From positions 454,964-518,963 of the forward strand of contig NZ_JABXYJ010000001.1 of assembly GCF_013377855.1 (NCBI RefSeq): a DNA stretch of 64,000 nt, in the 5' to 3' direction. Under the pieces are notes generated by a model, which ran no database searches, was not told where the DNA came from, and saw only the letters and a program-made list of their open reading frames with translations. Position 1 is the stretch's first letter, and the number at the start of each line of letters is the position of its first letter. Below, piece after piece: positions 56,599 to 64,000 of the stretch. This stretch comes from Cognatundibacterium oligocarboniphilum. Its GTDB lineage: Bacteria; Pseudomonadota; Gammaproteobacteria; Burkholderiales; Burkholderiaceae_D. The position numbers and the translations under genes are program-made.

Positions 56599-58872
56599 TC
56601 AGGTCTGATCAGCAGCCATTGCATATTCCGGCTGGGGTAAAAGATATAAACGCAGCGCATTGAGTACCACAATTAATGAACTGAGCGACATTCCTAAAGC
56701 TGCATGCCATGGTTCCAGCCAGCCAGCCACTGCAGCAGGAATTGCAAGCACATTATAAAGAATCGCCCATGCCAGATTTTCACGGATAAGGCGAAATGAC
56801 TGACGGCCTATGCGGAAGGCAAAAACCAGATCACTCAAACGATTGGACACTAACAGCAAATCACTGCGTGTCTGAGAAATGGGAGCACCCTGCCCCATCG
56901 CCACGGCCACGTCGGCGAGTGCCAGCGCAGGACCATCATTCATGCCATCGCCAACCATTGCGACAATGGCTCCCGCTTCCTGAAGTTGTCTGATCTGGGC
57001 AAATTTTTCGGCCGGGCTACGCTCAGCCCATACATCGTTGATACCACAACGCTCGGCTACCTCTGCAACAGCTTCCCGACGGTCGCCAGACATCAGCATC
57101 ACCTTTTTTCCCGATTGCTGAAGCTGATGAACGGCGTCGACGGCATCATTCCGTAGAACATCTTCCAGAGCAAACAATAATAAATTACTGCTGACTTCTG
57201 CCAAAACAGAAATAGTTCTATTCCTTAAATTTTCCGCAAGTGTGACGGAAAGATGGTTCATTTCTTCGGCAAATGCCAGACTTCCCAGACGATAGAGGCG
57301 TCCATTCACACAAGCTTCCACGCCACCGCCTGCGATTTCCCGTAATCCGGTGACTTCCATGTCCGATACAGCGCCAGCATGTTTTGCAAAGCCATCCGCA
57401 ATTGCCCGCGCCACTGGGTGCGAAGAACCCGATGCCAGCAGAAAAGCCAATTTCTCCGCCAGCAATTCGTCCTGTGTGCTGAGATGGATAGTGTCTGACA
57501 AACGTAACTTGCCAACAGTCAGCGTACCTGTTTTATCGAAAATAATATGCGTCGCTTTAGATAAGGTCTGAATTGCCTTGCCATGTTTAATCAGTACGCC
57601 ATTTTTTGCCATTAATCCAATAGCAGCAGACATAACACCAGGGGTTGCCAGCGACAACGCACAAGGACAAGTGACGACAATCACACTGATCGCAATCCAG
57701 AGTGCGCGTGCAGGCTCGATATATGCCCAGACTAAACCTGTAATAAGAGCGATCAGTAAAATCAAGGTCAGGAATCTGCTCGCGTGTCGGTCGGCCAGCA
57801 AGACGATCGGTGGTTTTTCAGTCGCAGCGGTTTCCATCATCTCAATCAATGATGACAAGCGGGTCTGATTTCCTGTTTTGTCTGCCCGCATGATCAACCT
57901 GCCACCGACATTCATCGCCCCGGCAATCAGTTCATCACCCGCAGTCTTTGCAACGGGCTGCGACTCTCCCGTCATGAGCGCTTCATCACAGTCGCTGCTG
58001 CCTTCCAGAACAATGCCATCTGCAGGAATATTCTGCCCGGGAGTGATGAGCAATACATCATTGGCAGCTAACTGGCCTGCATCAACCTCTTCGATCTGCA
58101 TTGAAGCGGGATAATCTGGCAATCGCTGTGCCTTTACCTGACTCAATTCGGTCAGTATGCGCAAGGCAGCCGTAGTTTTTTTTTGTACCCGGTTCTCAAT
58201 CAGTCTCGCTCCCAGCAGGAGAAAAACAAACATGATTACAGAGTCATAATAAACAGCACCACCATGGAATGTGGCCCAGACGCTGGCAAAAAACGTCAGC
58301 AAAATACCCAGAGAAACCGGAACATCCATTCCAACATGATGGTTGCGGATATCCCGCCAGGCGGACTGAAAAAAAGGAATGGCAGAAAATCCCATTACCG
58401 GGACGGCGATCACCATGCTGGCGATTTTCAACAATTTATCCAGATCGGGAGTCAGATCACCATCAATCTGCGGTACCGGTACAAGATAGGCCGGAAAGGC
58501 ATACATCATCACCTGCATCATCGCAAAACCAGCAACAAACAAACGCCATAACGCCAGCTTCTTTTCCTGCCGCTCCTGTTCGCTATCCGACTGAGCCAGG
58601 GGAAATGCTCCATAGCCAAGCTGTGTAATGGCTTCCAGAATATTTTTGAGATTGGTCTTGCCTGATTCCCAGGATACGTCAGCTTTGTGACTTGCAGCAT
58701 TGATCCTGAAACTATGTACACCAGCAAGTTGCTTTAGACGGAATTCAATCAGCTGCACACAAGCTGCACAATGCATACCGGACAAATTCAGTTTTTCATG
58801 TTCTAAAAAGTCTTTTTCGTCGTGACGATTCGGCATGTGGTGATTAATTTGATTAGTACCCTGAGCATCCAC
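56599..58872 (-). CDS. ccoI: Copper-transporting P1B-type ATPase of cbb3 oxidase assembly (CcoI/FixI), main part
   Basis: 757 residues from a GTG. It has an HMA domain with GMHCAAC (Cys35, Cys38), eight membrane helices, the TGES actuator motif, the CPC metal site (TCPCALS, residues 402-404), the DKTGTLT phosphorylation motif (Asp446) and GDGMNDGPAL. It exports copper to the periplasm for the CuB centre of cbb3 oxidase. The reading frame is continuous with the 81-residue frame upstream (58876-59121) except for one TAG codon; family members usually carry that Cys-rich domain fused at the N-terminus. Reinitiation at the GTG 3 bases after the TAG is plausible. ccoS follows directly. Confidence 0.93.
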   Translation of the reverse strand: MDAQGTNQINHHMPNRHDEKDFLEHEKLNLSGMHCAACVQLIEFRLKQLAGVHSFRINAASHKADVSWESGKTNLKNILEAITQLGYGAFPLAQSDSEQERQEKKLALWRLFVAGFAMMQVMMYAFPAYLVPVPQIDGDLTPDLDKLLKIASMVIAVPVMGFSAIPFFQSAWRDIRNHHVGMDVPVSLGILLTFFASVWATFHGGAVYYDSVIMFVFLLLGARLIENRVQKKTTAALRILTELSQVKAQRLPDYPASMQIEEVDAGQLAANDVLLITPGQNIPADGIVLEGSSDCDEALMTGESQPVAKTAGDELIAGAMNVGGRLIMRADKTGNQTRLSSLIEMMETAATEKPPIVLLADRHASRFLTLILLIALITGLVWAYIEPARALWIAISVIVVTCPCALSLATPGVMSAAIGLMAKNGVLIKHGKAIQTLSKATHIIFDKTGTLTVGKLRLSDTIHLSTQDELLAEKLAFLLASGSSHPVARAIADGFAKHAGAVSDMEVTGLREIAGGGVEACVNGRLYRLGSLAFAEEMNHLSVTLAENLRNRTISVLAEVSSNLLLFALEDVLRNDAVDAVHQLQQSGKKVMLMSGDRREAVAEVAERCGINDVWAERSPAEKFAQIRQLQEAGAIVAMVGDGMNDGPALALADVAVAMGQGAPISQTRSDLLLVSNRLSDLVFAFRIGRQSFRLIRENLAWAILYNVLAIPAAVAGWLEPWHAALGMSLSSLIVVLNALRLYLLPQPEYAMAADQT

Positions 58873-58875
58873 AAT

Positions 58876-59121
58876 CTATTCCATTTCCCGCTCTGCTCTT
58901 GTCTGGAGATATTCAGGAATTAAGTGATTTTTTTCGATGGTCTTTAAAACTGCAAGGCAACCATGGCAGCAGACAGGTTGCTCTGTCCCGTTAAAAACCA
59001 CATAAAGCGTTTTTTTGGGAAAGGATCTCTCACCGCAATGATAGCAAGTGATTTTCTCTGTCTTATTTTTGGCGGGAGTCCATAAATTGCTCAGCCATTC
59101 AGGAAGAGTCATTGCCATCAT
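58876..59121 (-). CDS. Cys-rich metal-binding domain of CcoI, separated by an in-frame amber codon
   Basis: An 81-residue frame with TCYHCG (Cys26, Cys29) and VCCHGCLAV (Cys51, 52, 55), which is the N-terminal putative metal-binding domain of CcoI-type ATPases, normally fused to the HMA domain. It ends in TAG at 58876-58878; the ATPase frame resumes in the same phase after one codon. Either the gene is naturally split in this lineage, or this is a recent nonsense mutation or sequencing error (for example CAG to TAG). An FNR-type promoter lies upstream. The first ATG has no clear ribosome binding site; ATGs at 59118 and 59112 are alternatives. Confidence 0.8.
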   Translation of the reverse strand: MMAMTLPEWLSNLWTPAKNKTEKITCYHCGERSFPKKTLYVVFNGTEQPVCCHGCLAVLKTIEKNHLIPEYLQTRAEREME

Positions 59122-59151
59122 GATGTCAAAATAAGTATGCAGTATGTCGAT

Positions 59152-59192
59152 ATATTATCGAAAATCCATCAGTGATTATTGATATGAGTCAA
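59152..59192 (-). promoter_or_regulatory. FNR/Anr-dependent promoter of the ccoI operon
   Basis: On the minus strand TTGACTCATATCAA (59192-59179) matches the FNR box TTGAT-N4-ATCAA with one difference. A -10 TAATAT (59157-59152) begins 21 bases after the box, placing the box centre at about -41, the class II activator position. The predicted transcript would start near 59145, 24 bases before the 81-residue frame. Low-oxygen induction fits cbb3 oxidase assembly. Confidence 0.65.
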
Positions 59193-61693
59193 TCTACTTC
59201 AGCTGCAGAGACCAACTCCCCCTGAGGATTGGCAGTATATGCCGACATGAATTTTTCAAGTCCAGCAGCAGGCAATGGTTTTGATAACAGGTATCCCTGA
59301 ACCTGATCACAACCGAAAGAGCGCAAAGTCTCCAAGATTTCAGTTATCTCCACTCCCTCTGCAATTGTCACCAGATTCAAGCCATGAGCCATTTGTATAA
59401 TCGCCCGCACAATGGTGGCGTCATTTTCGTTCGTATTCAACTCCCGTACAAACGATTGATCGATCTTCAGTTTATCGATATCAAAACGCTTTAAGTACGA
59501 AAGGCTCGAATACCCTGTACCAAAATCATCAATAGATAACTTGATACCCCGTGACTTCAGGCGTTTAACGCAAGCAAGTGCATGTTCTGCATTCTGTATC
59601 AGGATGGACTCAGTCAGTTCAAGCTCCAGCAAAGAAGGGTCAAGTCCGCTCTCGTCCAGTGCAGCGAATACAGATTGCTCTACGTCACCGCGTCTGAATT
59701 GGACTCCGGACAAATTCACCGCCATCTGAATTCGGGATGCAGTTCCCATGTTCCAAGCTACGGCTTGCCTGCAGGCCTCTTTCAACACCCAATCTCCAAT
59801 CGGAATAATCAGGCCACTCTCTTCAGCAATAGGAATAAATTTTGCAGGGGAAACAATTCCCATTTCCGGGTGATTCCATCTTATCAGCGCTTCTACGCCA
59901 ATGATTTCTCCGGTATACAGATTAAGCTGAGGTTGATAATGCAGCACCAGCTCCTGCCGTTCGATAGCGTGTCTTAAACCATTGCGTAATACCATATAAT
60001 TTGTTGCGTCTGCATTCATACCATCATCAAAGAAACGGTATATATTTCGCCCTGAATCTTTAGCGCGATACATCGCGATATCTGCGTTTTTCCTGAGACT
60101 TTCAAAATTCTCGGCATCATCAGGAAAAATTGAAATCCCGACAGATGCGGATGTGGTCAGCTCCCGATGATTTACGTAAAAAGGTTTCTGCAGATTTTCA
60201 ATAATCTTCTCGACTACCTGAACAACGTCTTCTGTTTTAGTCAGGTCAGGAATCAGGATTAAAAATTCATCTCCGCCAATCCTGGCGACACTGTCGATCT
60301 TGCGTACACATTCTTCGAGACGCTTGGCAACATCCTTCAACATTGCATCACCAATGTCGTGTCCGGACGAATCATTAATTTTTTTAAAGTGATCAAGATC
60401 CAGAAACAACAAGGCAAGTTTCACTTTTTTCTGGATTGCATATGATTTGAACTGCTCAAATCGGTCTTGCAGCATAATCCGGTTTGGGAGTGCTGTGAGC
60501 GAATCATGATATGCCAGAAATTCAATTTGCAGCTCAGACATTTTTCGTTTGGTGATATCACTGGTTACACCACGGTATCCCGCAAATTTTCTCTGTTCGT
60601 CATAGACAGGACTAGCGCTGGAAGAAATCCAGTAGATCTGGTTACTTTTCTCAATTTTACAAATCAGATCCTTAAAAGGTTCTCTTCGTGACGACCTCAT
60701 GCGGTAGTCACTCCACTCAAAATTTACTGGAATCAGCGCATCAATTTCCCATGGCCGGATCCTGATCAGGAATTGATAAAATGCCGGAGAAACACCCTTC
60801 GAAATCTGACTGAAACGAAGCTGCGCATCCTGCTCCCAAAACCAGTCGGCAGATAATTCTGTTAATGTCCGGAATCTTTCTTCACTTTCACGAATTTTTT
60901 GGTAAGGTTGCCTGATCGCGGAGACAAAAACGCTCTGGTATAAAACATAATAAGACAGCACTTTAAAGAGGTGCCCGAAATTATTCAGAAAGTCAGATGG
61001 CGCGATATAATTTGAAAAAACAATTTCACCTAACGCCATAATGAGGCATGAGGTTGCAAATGCACTATTTTTTACCGGATCTCGCCAGTCTGCCTTCCGG
61101 ATAAAAACACCTGCCAGCAGAACATTCAATCCAAATAAAATGTATTCGTAGACTGACTTGAACCCAGTTACGCCTGTACCTTTAATGTACAGAACCGGCA
61201 TATTACTAATTTCAAAAGTTCCAAACCAAAAAATCAAACTGGCGCAGCTGCCTGCGAACAGCAATCCAAGCCAGTTACTGATTTTGATTTTTATCTGAAA
61301 AGCCAGCAGTGCCAATGTCAGCAACACTAGTGTCCGCCCGGCAAGCCAGAAAAAAATAGCGCGCTGAGTCGAATTTTCCGTGACCAGTTTCGGCATTCCA
61401 TCATAGGTCAATGCATGCAGCAGATCCACAACCGCCACCGTGCTGAAACCAATCAGCAAAATAGCGGAATCCGGATGCGCATGCATTTCATGCTCATACC
61501 AGGAAACAATTGCAATCAGAATCGCGACAATCACCGCAAATAACTCAAGCAGTAAATGCACTTGCAGCAAAGAGGAAGATCTATCCTCAAAAAGATTAAA
61601 AGGTGGAAGGATATGGACAATCAGCAGAGAAATAAATAAAGGAATAAGTAGCCTTCTATTGTTTTTCCAATATTGTGAAAAATTATTATTCAT
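59189..61693 (-). CDS. Membrane GGDEF-EAL cyclic-di-GMP signalling protein (MASE3-PAS-GGDEF-EAL)
   Basis: An 834-residue protein: an N-terminal block of about eight membrane helices of MASE3 type (to residue about 265), a PAS domain (about 275-395, with LSADWFWEQD), GGDEF at residues 473-477 (RIGGDEFLIL, intact), and EAL at 601-603 (GVEALIRWNHP, with later DDFGTGYSSLSYLKRF). Both catalytic motifs are intact, so it may make or degrade c-di-GMP depending on its sensory input. It ends inside the FNR box upstream of the ccoI genes. The signal sensed by MASE3 is unknown. Confidence 0.93.
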   Translation of the reverse strand: MNNNFSQYWKNNRRLLIPLFISLLIVHILPPFNLFEDRSSSLLQVHLLLELFAVIVAILIAIVSWYEHEMHAHPDSAILLIGFSTVAVVDLLHALTYDGMPKLVTENSTQRAIFFWLAGRTLVLLTLALLAFQIKIKISNWLGLLFAGSCASLIFWFGTFEISNMPVLYIKGTGVTGFKSVYEYILFGLNVLLAGVFIRKADWRDPVKNSAFATSCLIMALGEIVFSNYIAPSDFLNNFGHLFKVLSYYVLYQSVFVSAIRQPYQKIRESEERFRTLTELSADWFWEQDAQLRFSQISKGVSPAFYQFLIRIRPWEIDALIPVNFEWSDYRMRSSRREPFKDLICKIEKSNQIYWISSSASPVYDEQRKFAGYRGVTSDITKRKMSELQIEFLAYHDSLTALPNRIMLQDRFEQFKSYAIQKKVKLALLFLDLDHFKKINDSSGHDIGDAMLKDVAKRLEECVRKIDSVARIGGDEFLILIPDLTKTEDVVQVVEKIIENLQKPFYVNHRELTTSASVGISIFPDDAENFESLRKNADIAMYRAKDSGRNIYRFFDDGMNADATNYMVLRNGLRHAIERQELVLHYQPQLNLYTGEIIGVEALIRWNHPEMGIVSPAKFIPIAEESGLIIPIGDWVLKEACRQAVAWNMGTASRIQMAVNLSGVQFRRGDVEQSVFAALDESGLDPSLLELELTESILIQNAEHALACVKRLKSRGIKLSIDDFGTGYSSLSYLKRFDIDKLKIDQSFVRELNTNENDATIVRAIIQMAHGLNLVTIAEGVEITEILETLRSFGCDQVQGYLLSKPLPAAGLEKFMSAYTANPQGELVSAAEVD

Positions 61694-62138
61694 CCGCTGT
61701 TCCTTTTTTTTAAACAGGAGTTATCGCAGCTTGCCCCCATCATGTTTCATGATGCAAGTCTTATTATGCAGGCATGAACATCGATTTACAGCGGAAGTTG
61801 ACTCGCTTGGTCAACTAATTTGCATCGTGTAGATGAGGCGGATACACTACTTTTATGAAGATCATCCTTGCTTCACGATAATTCATGTTCTGTGTCAAGT
61901 TTTCTCATGAATGCTATTGCCAATTCCATATTAAGCAATTCCTTGCTCATCACGTCTTTTTGTTAAATTCAGTTCTGATGAGCCCGATGAAAACTGCCCG
62001 CCAGTTTTAAAACTCTCATTCCCCAGAATTTTTTATACATACTGATACAACTCTTTCAGGGCCGGGTCATCCCGATGTCATTTTCAATTTTTATAGTGAG
62101 CGCGCACGTGAATTCCGCTAACTTTAATGAAAAGAGAT
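61694..62138. other. Spacer with dyads and two divergent promoters
   Basis: No gene is supported here. The spacer holds a hairpin CATCATG-TTT-CATGATG (61738-61754), the inverted repeat AGTTGAC-N7-GTCAACT (61796-61816), which could be an operator for the c-di-GMP gene, and a Pho-box promoter for the phosphatase gene (annotated separately). Confidence 0.5.
62064..62097 (+). promoter_or_regulatory. PhoB-box promoter upstream of the phosphatase gene
   Basis: GGGTCAT (62064-62070), four bases, ATGTCAT (62075-62081), ten bases, then -10 TATAGT (62092-62097). The PhoB box is two CTGTCAT repeats separated by four bases; the repeats here match 5/7 and 6/7. The ten-base spacing and the TATAGT -10 equal those of the E. 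coli phoA promoter as I recall it. The gene starts at 62139. Confidence 0.65.
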
Positions 62139-64000
62139 ATGAATATGCGCATTTCTCCACTATTTCTGAGCATGGCTGCCGCACTGGCAGTTTTGTCCGC
62201 ATGTGGCAGCTCAAGCAACCCTGCATCAACGCCGGCTGCAGCACCAGTCCAGCGCACCATCATTATGGTCTGGGATGGTTTACGTCCTGACTCCGTGAAT
62301 CCGACCGATACACCAAACCTGTATGCATTGCGTCAGGCTGGCGTACATTTTATCGACAACCATTCGACTTATCCGACCTTCACGATGATGAATGGTTCGT
62401 CGTTCGCCACCGGTTCATTCCCTAAGACCAGCGGGTTTTATGGCAATACATTCTGGACTCCGCCACAAGCAGGTGTTACCCAACCTATTCCAGTCGGCAA
62501 GACTGCATCAGGTAATAATCAGGATTATGTCGCCCCGGTATTTACCGAAGACTACGCAGTACTCACCACACTGAACGACTATTACGGCAGCCAATTACTG
62601 CTGGTTAAGTCGCTGTTCAAAACTGCTCAGGATGCAGGTCTGAAAACCGCGACAATTGGTAAATCCGGTGCCGCGTTCATCCAGGATCTGGGGCGTGGTG
62701 GAATTTTCCTTGACGAAAATGCGGTATTGCCCGCTTCACTGGTCACCGATCTTCAGGCTGCTAATTTCGCATTGCCAAAAAATACAACTTACGCCTATCC
62801 ATCCGGAACAGTCACCCTCACTGCGACTAATGGAGATCCGACAGCCCGTGCAGGCGCGCTGACATTCGCATTGCCAAACGGCCTGATGGCAAGAGATGCG
62901 ACCGATACCACGCAAGGTAATCCTGAAGATGCTGCCAACAAATACATGATGAAGGTCTACACCGATTTCATCCTGCCGAAAAAATTGCCTGACCTGTCGC
63001 TGATCTGGTTCCGTACTCCGGACAATACCGAGCATGCCTATGGACCGGGCTCAGCAAACTACCGTAAGGCACTGGCTTCGCAGGACGCGCGACTGGGCGA
63101 ATTACAGGCAGCGCTGAAGGCCAATAATATGGACACCATCACCAACATCATCGTGGTTTCTGATCATGCGCACAGCAATGTTTCTGGACCAACCAGCATC
63201 TATCCGCTGCGCGCCATCACAGCCAGCACCTCGGTGAGCAACGGCGTCACCAATGCTACACTGGGCAATCGTGATGCCATCAATGGTTTCTCGGTATCGG
63301 GTGACGTGCGTACTGCAGATTTGCTGACCTATGCCGGTTTCAATGCGTATGACGGTAATGGCTGCAGCACTTCCGCCATGTACGGGATTAAAGCAGATGG
63401 CAGCAACGTTCAGCCAGTCGGCATAGATGCCAGCGGCACGCTGTGCGGTTCAGCCAATGCTAAGTACCAGGCAATCAGCTCTAGCTTGCCAACGCCTGTT
63501 GCCAGTTTCAAGGTTCCTGCGACGCTGCCTGCCAAGGGTATCGTGATTGCGGCTAACGGTGGTTCAGACTATCTGTATGTACCTGATCACGATGCTGGCA
63601 CAATTGCTTCCGTTGTACGCTTCCTGCAGTCACGCGAAGAATACGGTGCGATTTTCGTAGATAGCCGTTATGGCGTGATCCCCGGCACACTGCCAATGTC
63701 AATGATCAATCTGGAAAATGCAGTCCGCTCCGGTAAGGGACAACCAGATATTGTGGTCAGTTTCAACTGGGATGCGCAACAACTGGTTAACGGTCTGCCA
63801 GGCATTGAATTTGAAAGCACTGGCGGCAACCGTGGTATGCACGGCAGCTTCAGTCCGATCGACGTACACAATACGCTGATTGCCGCCGGCCCTGCCTTCA
63901 AAACATCGACTGTGATCAACAATCCATCTGGTAACGTCGACGTGGCGCCAACTGTTGCCTACATTCTGGGCCAGTCCATGCCGCAAGCCGACGGTCGCGT
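62139..64000 (+). CDS. Lipoprotein type I phosphodiesterase/nucleotide pyrophosphatase (alkaline phosphatase superfamily), 3'-truncated
   Basis: Over 620 residues are read before the window ends in frame. The signal peptide ends in the lipobox LSACGSS, so the mature protein is lipid-anchored. Alkaline phosphatase superfamily metal sites are visible: MVWDGLRPDS (first Asp), TYPTFTMMNGSSFATGSFP with the Thr nucleophile, DNTEHAYGPGS, VVSDHAHSN and GGNRGMHGSFSP with a late His. This is the NPP pattern (phosphodiester or nucleotide pyrophosphate cleavage). AAAGAGAT precedes the ATG. A PhoB-type promoter suggests induction under phosphate starvation, supplying phosphate from nucleotides or phosphodiesters. 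The C-terminus lies beyond the window. Confidence 0.88.
   Translation, partial: MNMRISPLFLSMAAALAVLSACGSSSNPASTPAAAPVQRTIIMVWDGLRPDSVNPTDTPNLYALRQAGVHFIDNHSTYPTFTMMNGSSFATGSFPKTSGFYGNTFWTPPQAGVTQPIPVGKTASGNNQDYVAPVFTEDYAVLTTLNDYYGSQLLLVKSLFKTAQDAGLKTATIGKSGAAFIQDLGRGGIFLDENAVLPASLVTDLQAANFALPKNTTYAYPSGTVTLTATNGDPTARAGALTFALPNGLMARDATDTTQGNPEDAANKYMMKVYTDFILPKKLPDLSLIWFRTPDNTEHAYGPGSANYRKALASQDARLGELQAALKANNMDTITNIIVVSDHAHSNVSGPTSIYPLRAITASTSVSNGVTNATLGNRDAINGFSVSGDVRTADLLTYAGFNAYDGNGCSTSAMYGIKADGSNVQPVGIDASGTLCGSANAKYQAISSSLPTPVASFKVPATLPAKGIVIAANGGSDYLYVPDHDAGTIASVVRFLQSREEYGAIFVDSRYGVIPGTLPMSMINLENAVRSGKGQPDIVVSFNWDAQQLVNGLPGIEFESTGGNRGMHGSFSPIDVHNTLIAAGPAFKTSTVINNPSGNVDVAPTVAYILGQSMPQADGR

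Noticed and set aside
1-64000. tRNA, rRNA, CRISPR or insertion sequence
   Set aside because: I looked for T-loop patterns, regularly spaced repeats and transposase motifs in the spacers and found none; a covariance-model scan would be needed to exclude small RNAs.

Overview
The window is chromosomal DNA of a motile Gram-negative betaproteobacterium. Gene families and order (lolC-lolD next to an rpfE-like gene and recJ; flhDC followed by motAB and a che operon that includes cheZ; tilS-accA; ppiA-ppiB-lpxH) point to Burkholderiales, most likely Oxalobacteraceae of the Undibacterium/Herminiimonas type. The genus is an inference from gene content. Base composition is moderate with AT-rich intergenic spacers. 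I see no rRNA, tRNA, CRISPR array, transposase or prophage gene.

Layout. 0-3.3 kb: the 3' part of arnD (lipid A-Ara4N pathway), a Bcp-type peroxiredoxin and a PIN-PhoH ATPase. 3.3-8.3 kb: a MarR regulator with a likely operator, then a tripartite drug efflux operon (NodT-type channel, EmrA, EmrB). 8.3-14.3 kb, minus strand: an MFS-acyltransferase fusion, then lolC-lolD followed in the same run by an outer-membrane beta-barrel gene and a polysaccharide deacetylase. 14.4-17.1 kb: an RpfE-like protein and recJ, translationally coupled. 17.1-29.1 kb: a 58-residue secreted Cys peptide, an M13 peptidase, a DinG/YoaA helicase, a DUF465 protein, a PP2C phosphatase, a GST, a FimV-like protein, trmJ, suhB and rhlE. 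29.2-31.3 kb: a short unknown gene behind a strong LexA-type palindrome, and an ArnT-like glycosyltransferase.

31.3-45.6 kb is one long minus-strand motility block: flhD-flhC-membrane methyltransferase-motA-motB-cheZ-like-cheY-like-cheA-cheW-mcp-cheR-cheD-cheB-cheY-cheZ-HDOD, closed by a strong terminator at 31.3 kb. A 520-base AT-rich spacer full of hairpins separates it from dnaQ-tilS-accA (46.1-49.2 kb, minus). On the plus strand follow a TPR protein and an L,D-transpeptidase sharing a C-terminal domain, two cyclophilins and lpxH, then a YbbA-type ABC ATPase divergent from tesA, and the tRNA 2-selenouridine synthase gene. 56.4-59.1 kb (minus) carries cbb3-oxidase assembly genes ccoI and ccoS. 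ccoI is interrupted by an in-frame amber codon and preceded by an FNR/Anr-type promoter. A MASE3-PAS-GGDEF-EAL protein and a lipoprotein phosphodiesterase/alkaline phosphatase, cut by the window end and preceded by a PhoB-box promoter of phoA-like geometry, complete the window.

The most interesting items are the LexA-controlled small gene, the amber-split ccoI with its FNR promoter, the Pho-box promoter, the small secreted Cys peptide, the second CheZ-like protein, and the structured spacer upstream of flhDC. I do not see a clear, wholly undescribed multi-gene system; the SOS-linked small gene is the best candidate for new biology.
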